Positions 46,719 to 54,034 of a stretch of DNA of 55,262 nt are shown in pieces; position 1 is the first letter of the stretch, and each line of letters opens with the position of its first letter. The position numbers and the translations under genes are program-made. The DNA lies in the NCBI RefSeq assembly GCF_001280005.1, contig NZ_LGDW01000445.1, positions 1 to 55,262 on the forward strand. The letters are read 5' to 3'. The notes beneath the pieces were generated by a model. The model was not told where the DNA came from. It made no database searches and saw only the letters and a program-made list of their open reading frames with translations. This DNA comes from Streptomyces sp. NRRL WC-3618. Its GTDB lineage: Bacteria; Actinomycetota; Actinomycetes; Streptomycetales; Streptomycetaceae.

Positions 46719-46744
46719 ACCTTCCCACCCAACCCCCGGAGGGC

Positions 46745-47473
46745 TCAGCGAGCCTCGGCCTCGCGGACCTCTTCCGGTGTGGGCGCCGTACCGCCAAGGT
46801 GGGCCGGCATCCACCACGTGTCGTCCGGCCCCTTGGGACGGACCGGATACGCGCGCTGGGCGGCCTCCAGAAGCTCGTTGACGCGCTCACGCAGCTGCCG
46901 GGTGATGGCACCCGCGTACTTGTCCCGGGGAGCCTCCATGGGCTCGCCCACCCGGATCATGATCGGGATGTGGCTGCGCTTGAAGTTGCGCGGGCGACCC
47001 TTGGTCCACAGACGCTGCGTACCCCACACGGCCATCGGGATCAGCGGGACGCCCGCCTCCTGAGCCATGCGCGCGGCGCCGGACTTGAAGCTCTTCAGCG
47101 TGAACGACTGCGAGATCGTGGCCTCGGGGAAGACGCCGACGATCTCGCCGGAGCGGAGCGAGTCCATTGCGTGCGCGTACGCCAGCTCACCGTTCTTGCG
47201 GTCCACGGGGATGTGCTTCATGTTGCGCATCAGCGGGCCGGAGACCTTGTGCCGGAACACCGATTCCTTCGCCATGAAGCGCACCAGCCGCTTCTGCGGG
47301 AGCGCCGCGAGACCGTCGAAGATGAAGTCCAGATAGCCGATGTGATTGCTCACCAGCACGGCCCCACCCGAGCGCGGGATGTTCTCCGATCCCTTGCAGT
47401 CGATCTTCAGGTCCCAGGCCTTGAACAGTGTCCGGGCGAGACCGATGGCGGGACGGTAGGCAAGCTCAGCCAT
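46745..47473 (-). CDS. plsC: 1-acyl-sn-glycerol-3-phosphate acyltransferase
   Basis: A 242-residue PlsC-family enzyme: the catalytic H-x4-D motif is SNHIGYLDF (His44, Asp49), followed by IPVDRKNGELAY and FPEATISQSF, a variant of the usual FPEGTRS with Ala and Ile. It acylates lysophosphatidate at the membrane in phospholipid synthesis. A single hydrophobic N-terminal patch is seen. ATG at 47473; ribosome site GAAGGG is somewhat far. It is convergent with the 70-bp repeats. Confidence 0.87.
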   Translation of the reverse strand: MAELAYRPAIGLARTLFKAWDLKIDCKGSENIPRSGGAVLVSNHIGYLDFIFDGLAALPQKRLVRFMAKESVFRHKVSGPLMRNMKHIPVDRKNGELAYAHAMDSLRSGEIVGVFPEATISQSFTLKSFKSGAARMAQEAGVPLIPMAVWGTQRLWTKGRPRNFKRSHIPIMIRVGEPMEAPRDKYAGAITRQLRERVNELLEAAQRAYPVRPKGPDDTWWMPAHLGGTAPTPEEVREAEAR

Positions 47474-47664
47474 GGACGGGGATGACCCTTCTCTCTGCTC
47501 TGCCTGGGAAGAGGCTCCCGGCGGGAAGTTACGCAGCCGTAGGTTTTACAGCGATGCGCAGATCGTGCCCCAAGAACGGACACGTGGCCAGCCCTCGTGC
47601 CCGCGCCGGGCGAGATAATCGTCACGTCACTCGCCTTGATCGACCTCCCGCTTTTAAGCCACCT

Positions 47665-48081
47665 TTACTCGGTACGTGCCGTCACTCGTCGTACGACCAG
47701 GTACATCTCACACCCTAGGCAGTACCCGAACGCCGCGTTCAGGAACGCAGCCGCCAGCGCCGCGCCGGTCGCCGCGAGTCCGAGCCACTCCACACCCAGC
47801 GCGTACCCGGCGAGCCCCACAGCCGCGAAGCCGAGCCCGACCGCCTGGGCGAACCGCGGTGGCTCCGGTGCCTCGAACTCCGTCGGCGGCCCGAGCCGCG
47901 GACGGACGGCCTTACGGAACAGCCAGCCATAGGGGGAGCGCCCGACCCCGCCCGCCGCGCCCAGCGCGAACGCCAGCGTCTGCCAGGCCAGCAGCCACGC
48001 GCTCCCGGTGATCAGTACGACCGCCAGGACGGCGGTCGTCACGGCCGCCCCGAAGCGCGGCCCTCTCACATCGATGTCCAT
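47665..48081 (-). CDS. DUF4395 membrane protein
   Basis: A 138-residue membrane protein with four hydrophobic segments: AAVTTAVLAVVLITGSAWLL, LAFALGAAGGVG, VGLGFAAVGLAGYALGV and LAATGAALAAAFLNAAFG. Between them lie GRSPYGWLFRKAVRPRLGPP and the C-terminal GYCLGCEMYLVVRR with a C-x-x-C pair, as is usual for DUF4395. It is divergent from a thioredoxin-like gene, a common actinobacterial pair, which suggests a thiol-redox role at the membrane. ATG at 48081. Confidence 0.84.
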   Translation of the reverse strand: MDIDVRGPRFGAAVTTAVLAVVLITGSAWLLAWQTLAFALGAAGGVGRSPYGWLFRKAVRPRLGPPTEFEAPEPPRFAQAVGLGFAAVGLAGYALGVEWLGLAATGAALAAAFLNAAFGYCLGCEMYLVVRRVTARTE

Positions 48082-48156
48082 GAAGCGATCATTCCTTAGC
48101 AGAAACGTTTCGAGCAGCCGGGAATCTTTGCAGTCTGATGAACGCTGGAGGCGAGG

Positions 48157-48570
48157 ATGACCGGAATCGTGATGTGTGTGGCGGTGCTCGCGGCGGCGAG
48201 CGCCTTCGGAGTGCTGCAACGGCGGCGGAGCGGGAGAGTGCGCGTGCGCGGGCGCGACGACGGAAAGAGGCTCGGCGCCGCCGAGTTGGGCCAGGGTCTC
48301 GGCGAGCGGGCGACGCTCGTGCAGTTCTCCAGCGCGTTCTGCGCGCCCTGCCGGGCCACCCGGCGTGTCCTCGGCGAGGTGGCCGACATCGTCCCAGGCG
48401 TCACCCACGTCGAGATCGACGCCGAGGAACACCTGGACCTCGTACGCAGGCTCGACATTCTCAAGACGCCCACCGTGCTGGTGCTCGACGCCGACGGGCG
48501 GATCGTGCGGCGGGCGACCGGGCAGCCGCGCAAGGAAGAGGTCATCGCGGCGCTGGGGGAGGCCGTTTGA
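48157..48570 (+). CDS. Membrane-anchored thioredoxin-family protein
   Basis: A 137-residue protein with one N-terminal hydrophobic segment (VMCVAVLAAASAFGVL), a basic stop-transfer sequence (QRRRSGRVRVRGR) and a thioredoxin domain with the active site FCAPC (Cys62, Cys65) and cis-Pro in LKTPTVLVLD. The order hydrophobic then Arg-rich places the thioredoxin domain inside the cell if it is a signal anchor with N-out topology. The ATG follows GAGG. Divergent partner is DUF4395, with its own CxxC. Confidence 0.88.
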   Translation: MTGIVMCVAVLAAASAFGVLQRRRSGRVRVRGRDDGKRLGAAELGQGLGERATLVQFSSAFCAPCRATRRVLGEVADIVPGVTHVEIDAEEHLDLVRRLDILKTPTVLVLDADGRIVRRATGQPRKEEVIAALGEAV

Positions 48571-48676
48571 GGCCCCGTGATGTCCGGCGACGTCGCTGAT
48601 GGTGCGTCCGGTGACGCATCTCCCAGTTGCCGGGAGCTACTTGACTGCGCCCGCCATCTATCGTCAGCCTGACCCT

Positions 48677-48757
48677 ATGCCTCCGGAACTCCTTCTCCAC
48701 GCGCGCGTCCACGTGGATCTGTTGCGCACCGCGAGCGCGCAATGTCCGGGCAGTTGA
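48677..48757 (+). CDS. Putative leader peptide upstream of the flavin reductase
   Basis: A 26-codon frame encoding MPPELLLHARVHVDLLRTASA then QCPGS and a stop. The R-x-HVDLLR-x-ASA-x-C core is the recurring motif of short actinobacterial leader peptides found before sulfur-assimilation and flavin-reductase genes, and the Cys codon close to the end suits translational sensing of cysteine. It stops 44 bases before the flavin reductase ATG at 48802. No classical attenuator is obvious in that gap, so control may act through the ribosome site. Confidence 0.75.
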   Translation: MPPELLLHARVHVDLLRTASAQCPGS

Positions 48758-48801
48758 GCAGCCACCGCCCAGCTCACCGCCTCCCGCAGAAGGACAGGTC
48801 C

Positions 48802-49320
48802 ATGACGGCCACGCCCGCCCTCGGCGCCCCTCGGCCCCTCGTTCCCGCCTCTCCCGACCTGCTGCGCTCGGTCTTCCGGCAGCACGCGGCCGGAGTCGCC
48901 GTGATCACCGCCCGAGGGAGCGCCGGCCCCGTCGGCTTCACCGCGACCTCCCTCACCTCCGTCTGCGCCGATCCCCCGCTCATCTCCTTCGGCATCAGCA
49001 CCGGCGCCTCCAGCTGGCCCGCGATATCCGGGGCCGACCATGTCGGCGTACACATACTGGGCGAGCACCAGCAGGAACTGGCCGCGACCTTCGCCCGCAG
49101 CGGCGCCGACCGGTTCGGCGCGCCCACCGCCTGGCGTGAGGGCCCCGAAGGGGTACCCGTCCTCGACGGTGTCCTCGCCTGGCTGGTGTGCCGGACCGTG
49201 ACACGCGTACCGGCCGGGGACCACCGGGTCGTACTGGCCGAGGTCATGGTGGGCGATCCCGCGGGTGCCGGACGGCCGTTGCTCTATCACCAGGGCCGCT
49301 TCAACGGGCTCCGCGACTGA
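48802..49320 (+). CDS. Flavin reductase family protein
   Basis: A 172-residue flavin-reductase-domain protein: SVFRQHAAGVAVITARG, GFTATSLTSVCADPPLISFGI (flavin-binding), VHILGEHQQELAATFA and PLLYHQGRFNGL. It supplies reduced FMN or FAD to a two-component monooxygenase or binds heme-like ligands. A leader peptide in front suggests sulfur-responsive control, as for alkanesulfonate-type systems (inference); no monooxygenase is adjacent. ATG at 48802 follows AAGGACAGG. An in-frame ATG at 48742 lies inside the leader peptide gene and is rejected. Confidence 0.88.
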   Translation: MTATPALGAPRPLVPASPDLLRSVFRQHAAGVAVITARGSAGPVGFTATSLTSVCADPPLISFGISTGASSWPAISGADHVGVHILGEHQQELAATFARSGADRFGAPTAWREGPEGVPVLDGVLAWLVCRTVTRVPAGDHRVVLAEVMVGDPAGAGRPLLYHQGRFNGLRD

Positions 49321-49567
49321 CTGTCGGTGACCGACCGGTCGCCCACCTGTGATTTTGACTATGCTGCGGGGCTGCCCCGGTTCCGGTTACGCTGCGTTGC
49401 GAAGGTCACACGTCAAAGCGCTTGCTCAGTGGGCGTCGAGTGGGTGTACTGGCGAGTAATATTTCGTTCGGAGCGCGGGTCGCCCCCATCGGGATCTGCC
49501 GCTTTGAGGCGCCTATGCTGCCTGCAGGAAGGCAGCCCGGAACAGACGATGCAGTAGGAGAGCCGGC

Positions 49568-50353
49568 GTGAGCTTGAGGATCGTTGTCACTGTGAAGTAC
49601 GTGCCCGACGCCACTGGCGACCGGCACTTCGCCGATGACCTGACCGTCGACCGTGACGACGTGGACGGTCTGCTCTCGGAGCTCGACGAGTACGCGGTCG
49701 AGCAGGCGCTGCAGATCGCCGACGAGGCCGACGACGCGGAGATCACGGTCCTGACCGTCGGCCCCGAGGACGCCAAGGACGCGCTCCGCAAGGCCCTTTC
49801 GATGGGCGCCGACAAGGCGATCCACGTCGAGGACGACGACCTGCACGGCACCGACGCCATCGGCACCTCCCTCGTGCTGGCCAAGGCCATCGAGAAGGCC
49901 GGCTACGACCTGGTCATCTCCGGCATGGCCTCCACCGACGGCACCATGGGTGTCGTACCGGCGCTGCTCGCCGAGCGGCTGGGCGTCCCGCAGGTCACAC
50001 TGCTCTCCGAGGTCTCCGTCGAGGACGGTGTCGTCAAGGGCCGCCGCGACGGCGACTCCGCCTCCGAGCAGCTGGAAGCCTCCCTCCCGGCCGTCGTGTC
50101 GGTCACCGACCAGTCCGGCGAGGCGCGTTACCCGTCCTTCAAGGGCATCATGGCCGCCAAGAAGAAGCCGGTGGAGGCCTGGGACCTGTCCGACCTGGAC
50201 CTGGAGGCCGAGGAGGTCGGTCTCGCGGGCGCGTACTCCGTGGTCGACTCCGCGACCGAGCGCCCGGCGCGCACGGCCGGCACGATCGTCAAGGACGAGG
50301 GCGAGGGCGGCAAGCAGCTCGCCGAGTTCCTCGCGGGCCAGAAGTTCATCTAG
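49568..50353 (+). CDS. etfB: Electron transfer flavoprotein subunit beta
   Basis: A 261-residue EtfB: RIVVTVKYVPDATGDR, LDEYAVEQALQIAD, VGPEDAKDALRKALSMGADKAIHV and GMASTDGTMGVVPALLAERLG, which bind AMP and contact EtfA, and the LPAVVSVTDQSGEARYPSFKGIMAAKKK recognition-loop region in two parts. It accepts electrons from acyl-CoA dehydrogenases and passes them to the quinone pool. The GTG start follows AGGAGA. etfA follows after 80 bases. A GCTGCCT/AGGCAGC hairpin at 49517-49536 lies in the leader. Confidence 0.96.
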   Translation: MSLRIVVTVKYVPDATGDRHFADDLTVDRDDVDGLLSELDEYAVEQALQIADEADDAEITVLTVGPEDAKDALRKALSMGADKAIHVEDDDLHGTDAIGTSLVLAKAIEKAGYDLVISGMASTDGTMGVVPALLAERLGVPQVTLLSEVSVEDGVVKGRRDGDSASEQLEASLPAVVSVTDQSGEARYPSFKGIMAAKKKPVEAWDLSDLDLEAEEVGLAGAYSVVDSATERPARTAGTIVKDEGEGGKQLAEFLAGQKFI

Positions 50354-50433
50354 GCCCCGTCCGGGGCTCATCGCCGTGGGTCCCGGCTCGCTGACCGCCC
50401 CTCATCTTCCGCAAGCAGGAGAGTAGAAGTCCC

Positions 50434-51396
50434 ATGGCTGAAGTTCTCGTCTACGTCGATCACGTGGACGGTGCCGTCCGCAAGCCCACCCTGGAGCTGC
50501 TGACCCTCGCCCGCCGCATCGGTTCGCCGGTCGCGGTGGCCCTGGGTGCCGGCGCGGCCGACACCGCTGCCGTCCTCGGTGAGCACGGCGCCGTCAAGGT
50601 CCTCACCCACGAGGCCGCCGAGTACGCCGACTACCTGGTCGTCCCGAAGGTCGACGCCCTCCAGGCCGCGTACGACGCCGTCTCCCCGGCCGCCGTCCTG
50701 GTCCCCTCCTCCGCCGAGGGCAAGGAGATCGCCGCCCGTCTCGCGCTGCGCATCGGCTCCGGCATCATCACCGACGCCGTCGACCTCGAGGCCGGCGACG
50801 AGGGCCCGGTGGCCACGCAGTCCGCGTTCGCCGCGTCCTTCACCACCAAGACCCGTGTCGCCAAGGGCACCCCGGTCATCACGGTCAAGCCGAACTCGGC
50901 CGCCGTCGAGGCCGCCCCGGCCGCCGGCGCCGTCGAGGCGCTCGCCGTCACCTTCTCCGCCCAGGCCACGGGCACCAAGGTCACCGCGCGCACCCCGCGC
51001 GAGTCGACCGGCCGCCCGGAGCTGACCGAGGCCGCGATCGTCGTCTCCGGCGGCCGTGGCGTCAACGGCGCCGAGAACTTCCCGATCATCGAGGCGCTCG
51101 CCGACTCCCTCGGCGCGGCCGTCGGCGCCTCGCGCGCCGCGGTGGACGCGGGCTGGTACCCGCACACCAACCAGGTCGGCCAGACCGGCAAGTCCGTCTC
51201 GCCGCAGCTGTACATCGCCAACGGCATCTCCGGCGCCATCCAGCACCGCGCCGGCATGCAGACCTCGAAGACGATCGTGGCGGTCAACAAGGACGCCGAG
51301 GCCCCGATCTTCGACCTCGTCGACTACGGCGTCGTCGGCGACCTCTTCGACGTCGTCCCGCAGCTCACCGAGGAGATCAACGCCCGCAAGGGCTGA
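50434..51396 (+). CDS. etfA: Electron transfer flavoprotein subunit alpha
   Basis: A 320-residue EtfA. The N-terminal domain (1-185) pairs with EtfB, and the FAD domain has [40 protein letters not shown] and [23 protein letters not shown], the EtfA signature. Size and motifs are canonical. The ATG has GCAGGAGAG in front. A terminator hairpin follows. With EtfB it serves beta-oxidation enzymes such as the two FadE proteins in the left part of this window. Confidence 0.96.
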   Translation: MAEVLVYVDHVDGAVRKPTLELLTLARRIGSPVAVALGAGAADTAAVLGEHGAVKVLTHEAAEYADYLVVPKVDALQAAYDAVSPAAVLVPSSAEGKEIAARLALRIGSGIITDAVDLEAGDEGPVATQSAFAASFTTKTRVAKGTPVITVKPNSAAVEAAPAAGAVEALAVTFSAQATGTKVTARTPRESTGRPELTEAAIVVSGGRGVNGAENFPIIEALADSLGAAVGASRAAVDAGWYPHTNQVGQTGKSVSPQLYIANGISGAIQHRAGMQTSKTIVAVNKDAEAPIFDLVDYGVVGDLFDVVPQLTEEINARKG

Positions 51397-51411
51397 TCCT
51401 CCTGAGCCGTC

Positions 51412-51461
51412 GAGGCCCCCGCGACCGGTAGCACCTGAGTACGACCGGTCACGGGGGCCTC
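51412..51461. terminator. Bidirectional hairpin between etfA and the EEP gene
   Basis: GAGGCCCCCGCGACCGGT pairs with ACCGGTCACGGGGGCCTC, one mismatch, around a 14-base loop. It fills the gap between the two convergent stops. Confidence 0.8.
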
Positions 51462-51464
51462 AGC

Positions 51465-52370
51465 TCATCCCAGTCTCAACGAGGCCTGCACCGGCAGATG
51501 GTCGCTCGGGTACATCCCGTCGACGGAGAAGGTGTTGATCCCCGCCCAGTGCGTGGTCACCCCTGGTGAGGTCAGGATCCAGTCGATGCGCCGGCCGCCG
51601 GGCTGGGGCGCCCGGTAGTCGTTGAACGTCCCGTACTGCGGGCTGCGGGCGGCAGCCGCGTCCCAGGTGTCCACGAGCCCGTTCGCGAGCATCAGGTCGT
51701 ACACCCGGTTCTCGTGCGCGGGCGAGTTGAAGTCGCCGGTGACGATCACCGGCGTCGCCGGGTCCCACTGGGCGATCGTCTCGCCGATGAGCCCTGCGGA
51801 GCGCTCCCGGGCGTACTGGCTGACGTTGTCCAGATGAGTGTTGAGGACGTAGAACTCCCGTCTCCCGTCCGCCAGATCGGCGAATTTCACCCAGGTCACC
51901 ATGCGCAGCCAGTCCGCCTTCCAGGTGTTGGAGGCGATCGTGTACGGGGTGTCGGACAGCCAGAAGTGGTCGTACTCCAGGGGTTCGAGTCTTCGGGTGT
52001 CGTAGAAGACCGCCATGAACTCGTCCTTGCTGCCCCCGCCCCGGCCGGTGCCGATCCAGTCGTAGTGCTCGCCGAGATCCTTCTCGATCATGCGCACCTG
52101 CTGGTAGAGCCCCTCCTGGGTGCCGAGGACGTGGGGGCGCTCGCGGCGCAGCAACTCCCGCATCACCGGTCGCCGGACGGACCAGCGCGGTGTCTTGTCG
52201 ACGACGGTCGCGAAGCGCACGTTGAACGTCATGACGTTCAGGGCGCCCGGGTGCTCGCCGGCGACCGCCGGTATCGACGATCCCGCCGTGGTCAGCAGCG
52301 GCATGGCGATGGCGGCGGCGGCCACGGACTTGAGTCCGTGGCGACGCGTCACTCCGACCTCTTTCGGCAC
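51465..52370 (-). CDS. Secreted endonuclease/exonuclease/phosphatase-family protein
   Basis: A 301-residue EEP-fold enzyme with a signal peptide (TRRHGLKSVAAAAIAMPLL; two Arg, possibly Tat). Catalytic blocks are intact: NVMTFNVRF, GTQEG (metal Glu), LNTHLDN, VTGDFNS and the terminal SDHLPV (catalytic Asp-His). It probably removes phosphates from extracellular nucleic acid, inositol or lipid head groups. GTG at 52370 follows GGGGAGGGG. It is divergent from the DUF6986 gene. Confidence 0.9.
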   Translation of the reverse strand: MPKEVGVTRRHGLKSVAAAAIAMPLLTTAGSSIPAVAGEHPGALNVMTFNVRFATVVDKTPRWSVRRPVMRELLRRERPHVLGTQEGLYQQVRMIEKDLGEHYDWIGTGRGGGSKDEFMAVFYDTRRLEPLEYDHFWLSDTPYTIASNTWKADWLRMVTWVKFADLADGRREFYVLNTHLDNVSQYARERSAGLIGETIAQWDPATPVIVTGDFNSPAHENRVYDLMLANGLVDTWDAAAARSPQYGTFNDYRAPQPGGRRIDWILTSPGVTTHWAGINTFSVDGMYPSDHLPVQASLRLG

Positions 52371-52483
52371 GTGATCCCCTCCCCTTCGAAGTCAGAATGA
52401 ACCTTGCCCACTGAATACGGAAAGGACGCCGGGTTCGGCGGTGACCAGAGGGAGAAGATCGGAACTCCCGGTTCGAGCAGGTG

Positions 52484-52513
52484 TTGACCGGGGTAAAGAT
52501 CGACGACTAGCTT
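52484..52513 (+). promoter_or_regulatory. Vegetative-type promoter of the DUF6986 gene
   Basis: TTGACC (52484-52489) and TAGCTT (52508-52513) are spaced 18 bp. Transcription would begin near 52520, about 54 bases before the ATG and just left of the palindrome at 52532. Confidence 0.5.
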
Positions 52514-52531
52514 CGGTAGGCGGATTACTGA

Positions 52532-52546
52532 TTCCGTACTACGGAA
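52532..52546. promoter_or_regulatory. TTCCGTA-C-TACGGAA palindrome before the DUF6986 gene
   Basis: A perfect 15-bp palindrome with 7-bp arms. The half-site TACGGAA recurs directly at 52552 and again, as ATACGGAAAG, near 52417 on the far side of the promoter. Sites on both sides of the start point suit repression by looping or by one dimer at each. Confidence 0.6.
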
Positions 52547-52573
52547 AAGGTTACGGAAAGTGGAGGGTTCGGA

Positions 52574-53896
52574 ATGGTGCAGGGCCGGCAGGGAAACGTG
52601 ACGACGAGCCTCGCGGGTACCGTCAGCGAGGAAATCAGCGCCTCCCTCGCCCCGGTCGACGCGGAGCTGGCGCGCCGCTACCCCGGAGACCCCGGCACCC
52701 GCCAGCCCGTCCACACCGTGTACGTCCCCGGGGACGCGTTCGCCGCCGACACCATCCGCTCCTGGGGTGACCAGGCCCTGGCCGCCCTCGACGAACACGC
52801 CCCGGACGCCGCCTCCTTCGCCGCCGTCCTCGGTCTCTCCGACGACCTCGCCGAACCCGTCCACGACCGGGTCCGCGCCAAACTGGAGCGCGAGCCCATC
52901 GAAGACCTGCGCGTCGACTTCGAGGACGGCTACGGCCCCCGCCCGGACGACGAGGAGGACGAGACGGCGGCCCGCGCGGCCCGTCTGATCGCCGAGGCGT
53001 ACCAGAAACGCACGGCAGCCCCGTACATGGGCATCCGGATGAAGTGCATGGAGGAGGCCGTGCGCGCCCGGGGCATCCGCACCCTCGACATCTTCCTCAC
53101 CGGTCTGATGGAGGCCGGCGGACTGCCCGAGGGGCTCGTCCTCACCCTTCCCAAGGTGACGTACGCCGAGCAGGTCACCGCCATGGTCAGGCTCCTCGAG
53201 GAGTTCGAGAAGGCGCGCGGTCTCCCACCCGGCCGGATCGGCTTCGAGATCCAGATCGAGACCAGTCAGTCCATCCTCGCCACCGACGGCACGGCCACGG
53301 TCGCCCGAATGATCCAGGCCGCCGAGGGCCGCGCCACCGGCCTGCACTACGGCACCTTCGACTACAGCGCCTCCCTGGGCGTCTCCGCCGCCTACCAGGC
53401 CAGCGACCACCCGGCCGCCGACCACGCCAAGGCGATCATGCAGGTCGCGGCGGCGGGCACCGGAGTGCGCGTGTCGGACGGCTCCACCAACGTCCTGCCC
53501 GTCGGCCCGACCGAGCAGGTCCACGCGGCCTGGCGCCTGCACTACGGTCTCACCCGCCGCGCCCTGGCCCGCGCCTACTACCAGGGCTGGGACATGCACC
53601 CCCGGCACATCCCGACCCGGTACGCGGCCGTCTTCGCCTTCTACCGCGAGGGATTCGAACAGGCCGCGGCCCGCCTCTCGCGCTACGCCGACCGGACCGG
53701 CGGCGACGTCATGGACGAGCCCGCCACCGCCAAGGCTCTCAGCGGCTATCTGCTGCGCGGCCTGGACTGCGGCGCGCTCGACGTCGCGGAGGTGACCCGG
53801 GCGACGAACGGCCTGACCCGGACCGACCTGGACGGCTTCGCCCGGCCCGGACAGGCCCTGGCGCCCTCCGGCACGGCCGGGCGAAAGCCTGCGTGA
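52574..53896 (+). CDS. DUF6986 protein, HpcH/HpaI aldolase/citrate-lyase-like
   Basis: A 440-residue TIM-barrel protein related to citrate lyase beta subunits and malate synthases: DLRVDFEDGYGPRPDDEED, RIGFEIQIETSQSIL (metal Glu), GLHYGTFDYSASLG and YYQGWDMHPRHIPTR match the group's active-site strands. It likely cleaves or forms a 3-hydroxyacid or malyl-type bond; whether CoA is used is unclear. Members in Streptomyces often lie with allantoin or glyoxylate genes, absent here. The ATG follows GGAGGG; GTG at 52598 is an alternative. TACGGAA sites upstream suggest a dedicated regulator. Confidence 0.83.
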   Translation: MVQGRQGNVTTSLAGTVSEEISASLAPVDAELARRYPGDPGTRQPVHTVYVPGDAFAADTIRSWGDQALAALDEHAPDAASFAAVLGLSDDLAEPVHDRVRAKLEREPIEDLRVDFEDGYGPRPDDEEDETAARAARLIAEAYQKRTAAPYMGIRMKCMEEAVRARGIRTLDIFLTGLMEAGGLPEGLVLTLPKVTYAEQVTAMVRLLEEFEKARGLPPGRIGFEIQIETSQSILATDGTATVARMIQAAEGRATGLHYGTFDYSASLGVSAAYQASDHPAADHAKAIMQVAAAGTGVRVSDGSTNVLPVGPTEQVHAAWRLHYGLTRRALARAYYQGWDMHPRHIPTRYAAVFAFYREGFEQAAARLSRYADRTGGDVMDEPATAKALSGYLLRGLDCGALDVAEVTRATNGLTRTDLDGFARPGQALAPSGTAGRKPA

Positions 53897-54034
53897 GATT
53901 CCGGTCGGGCAGGAGTCGTGCGGGTTTGAAGGTTCCGCAGTGGAGGGTGACGGCTGTTCACCAGGCTGTGCCGAAGGGCACCTGACCCCGACGTAATCTG
54001 TACGAACGCATGAGTGGGTCACAGAAACGGGGCA

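Noticed and set aside
48742..48801. Upstream ATG start for the flavin reductase
   Set aside because: It lies inside the leader peptide gene and lacks a ribosome site; ATG 48802 is better placed.
54010..54034. ATG at 54010 as kinase start
   Set aside because: It is in another frame than the kinase domain.
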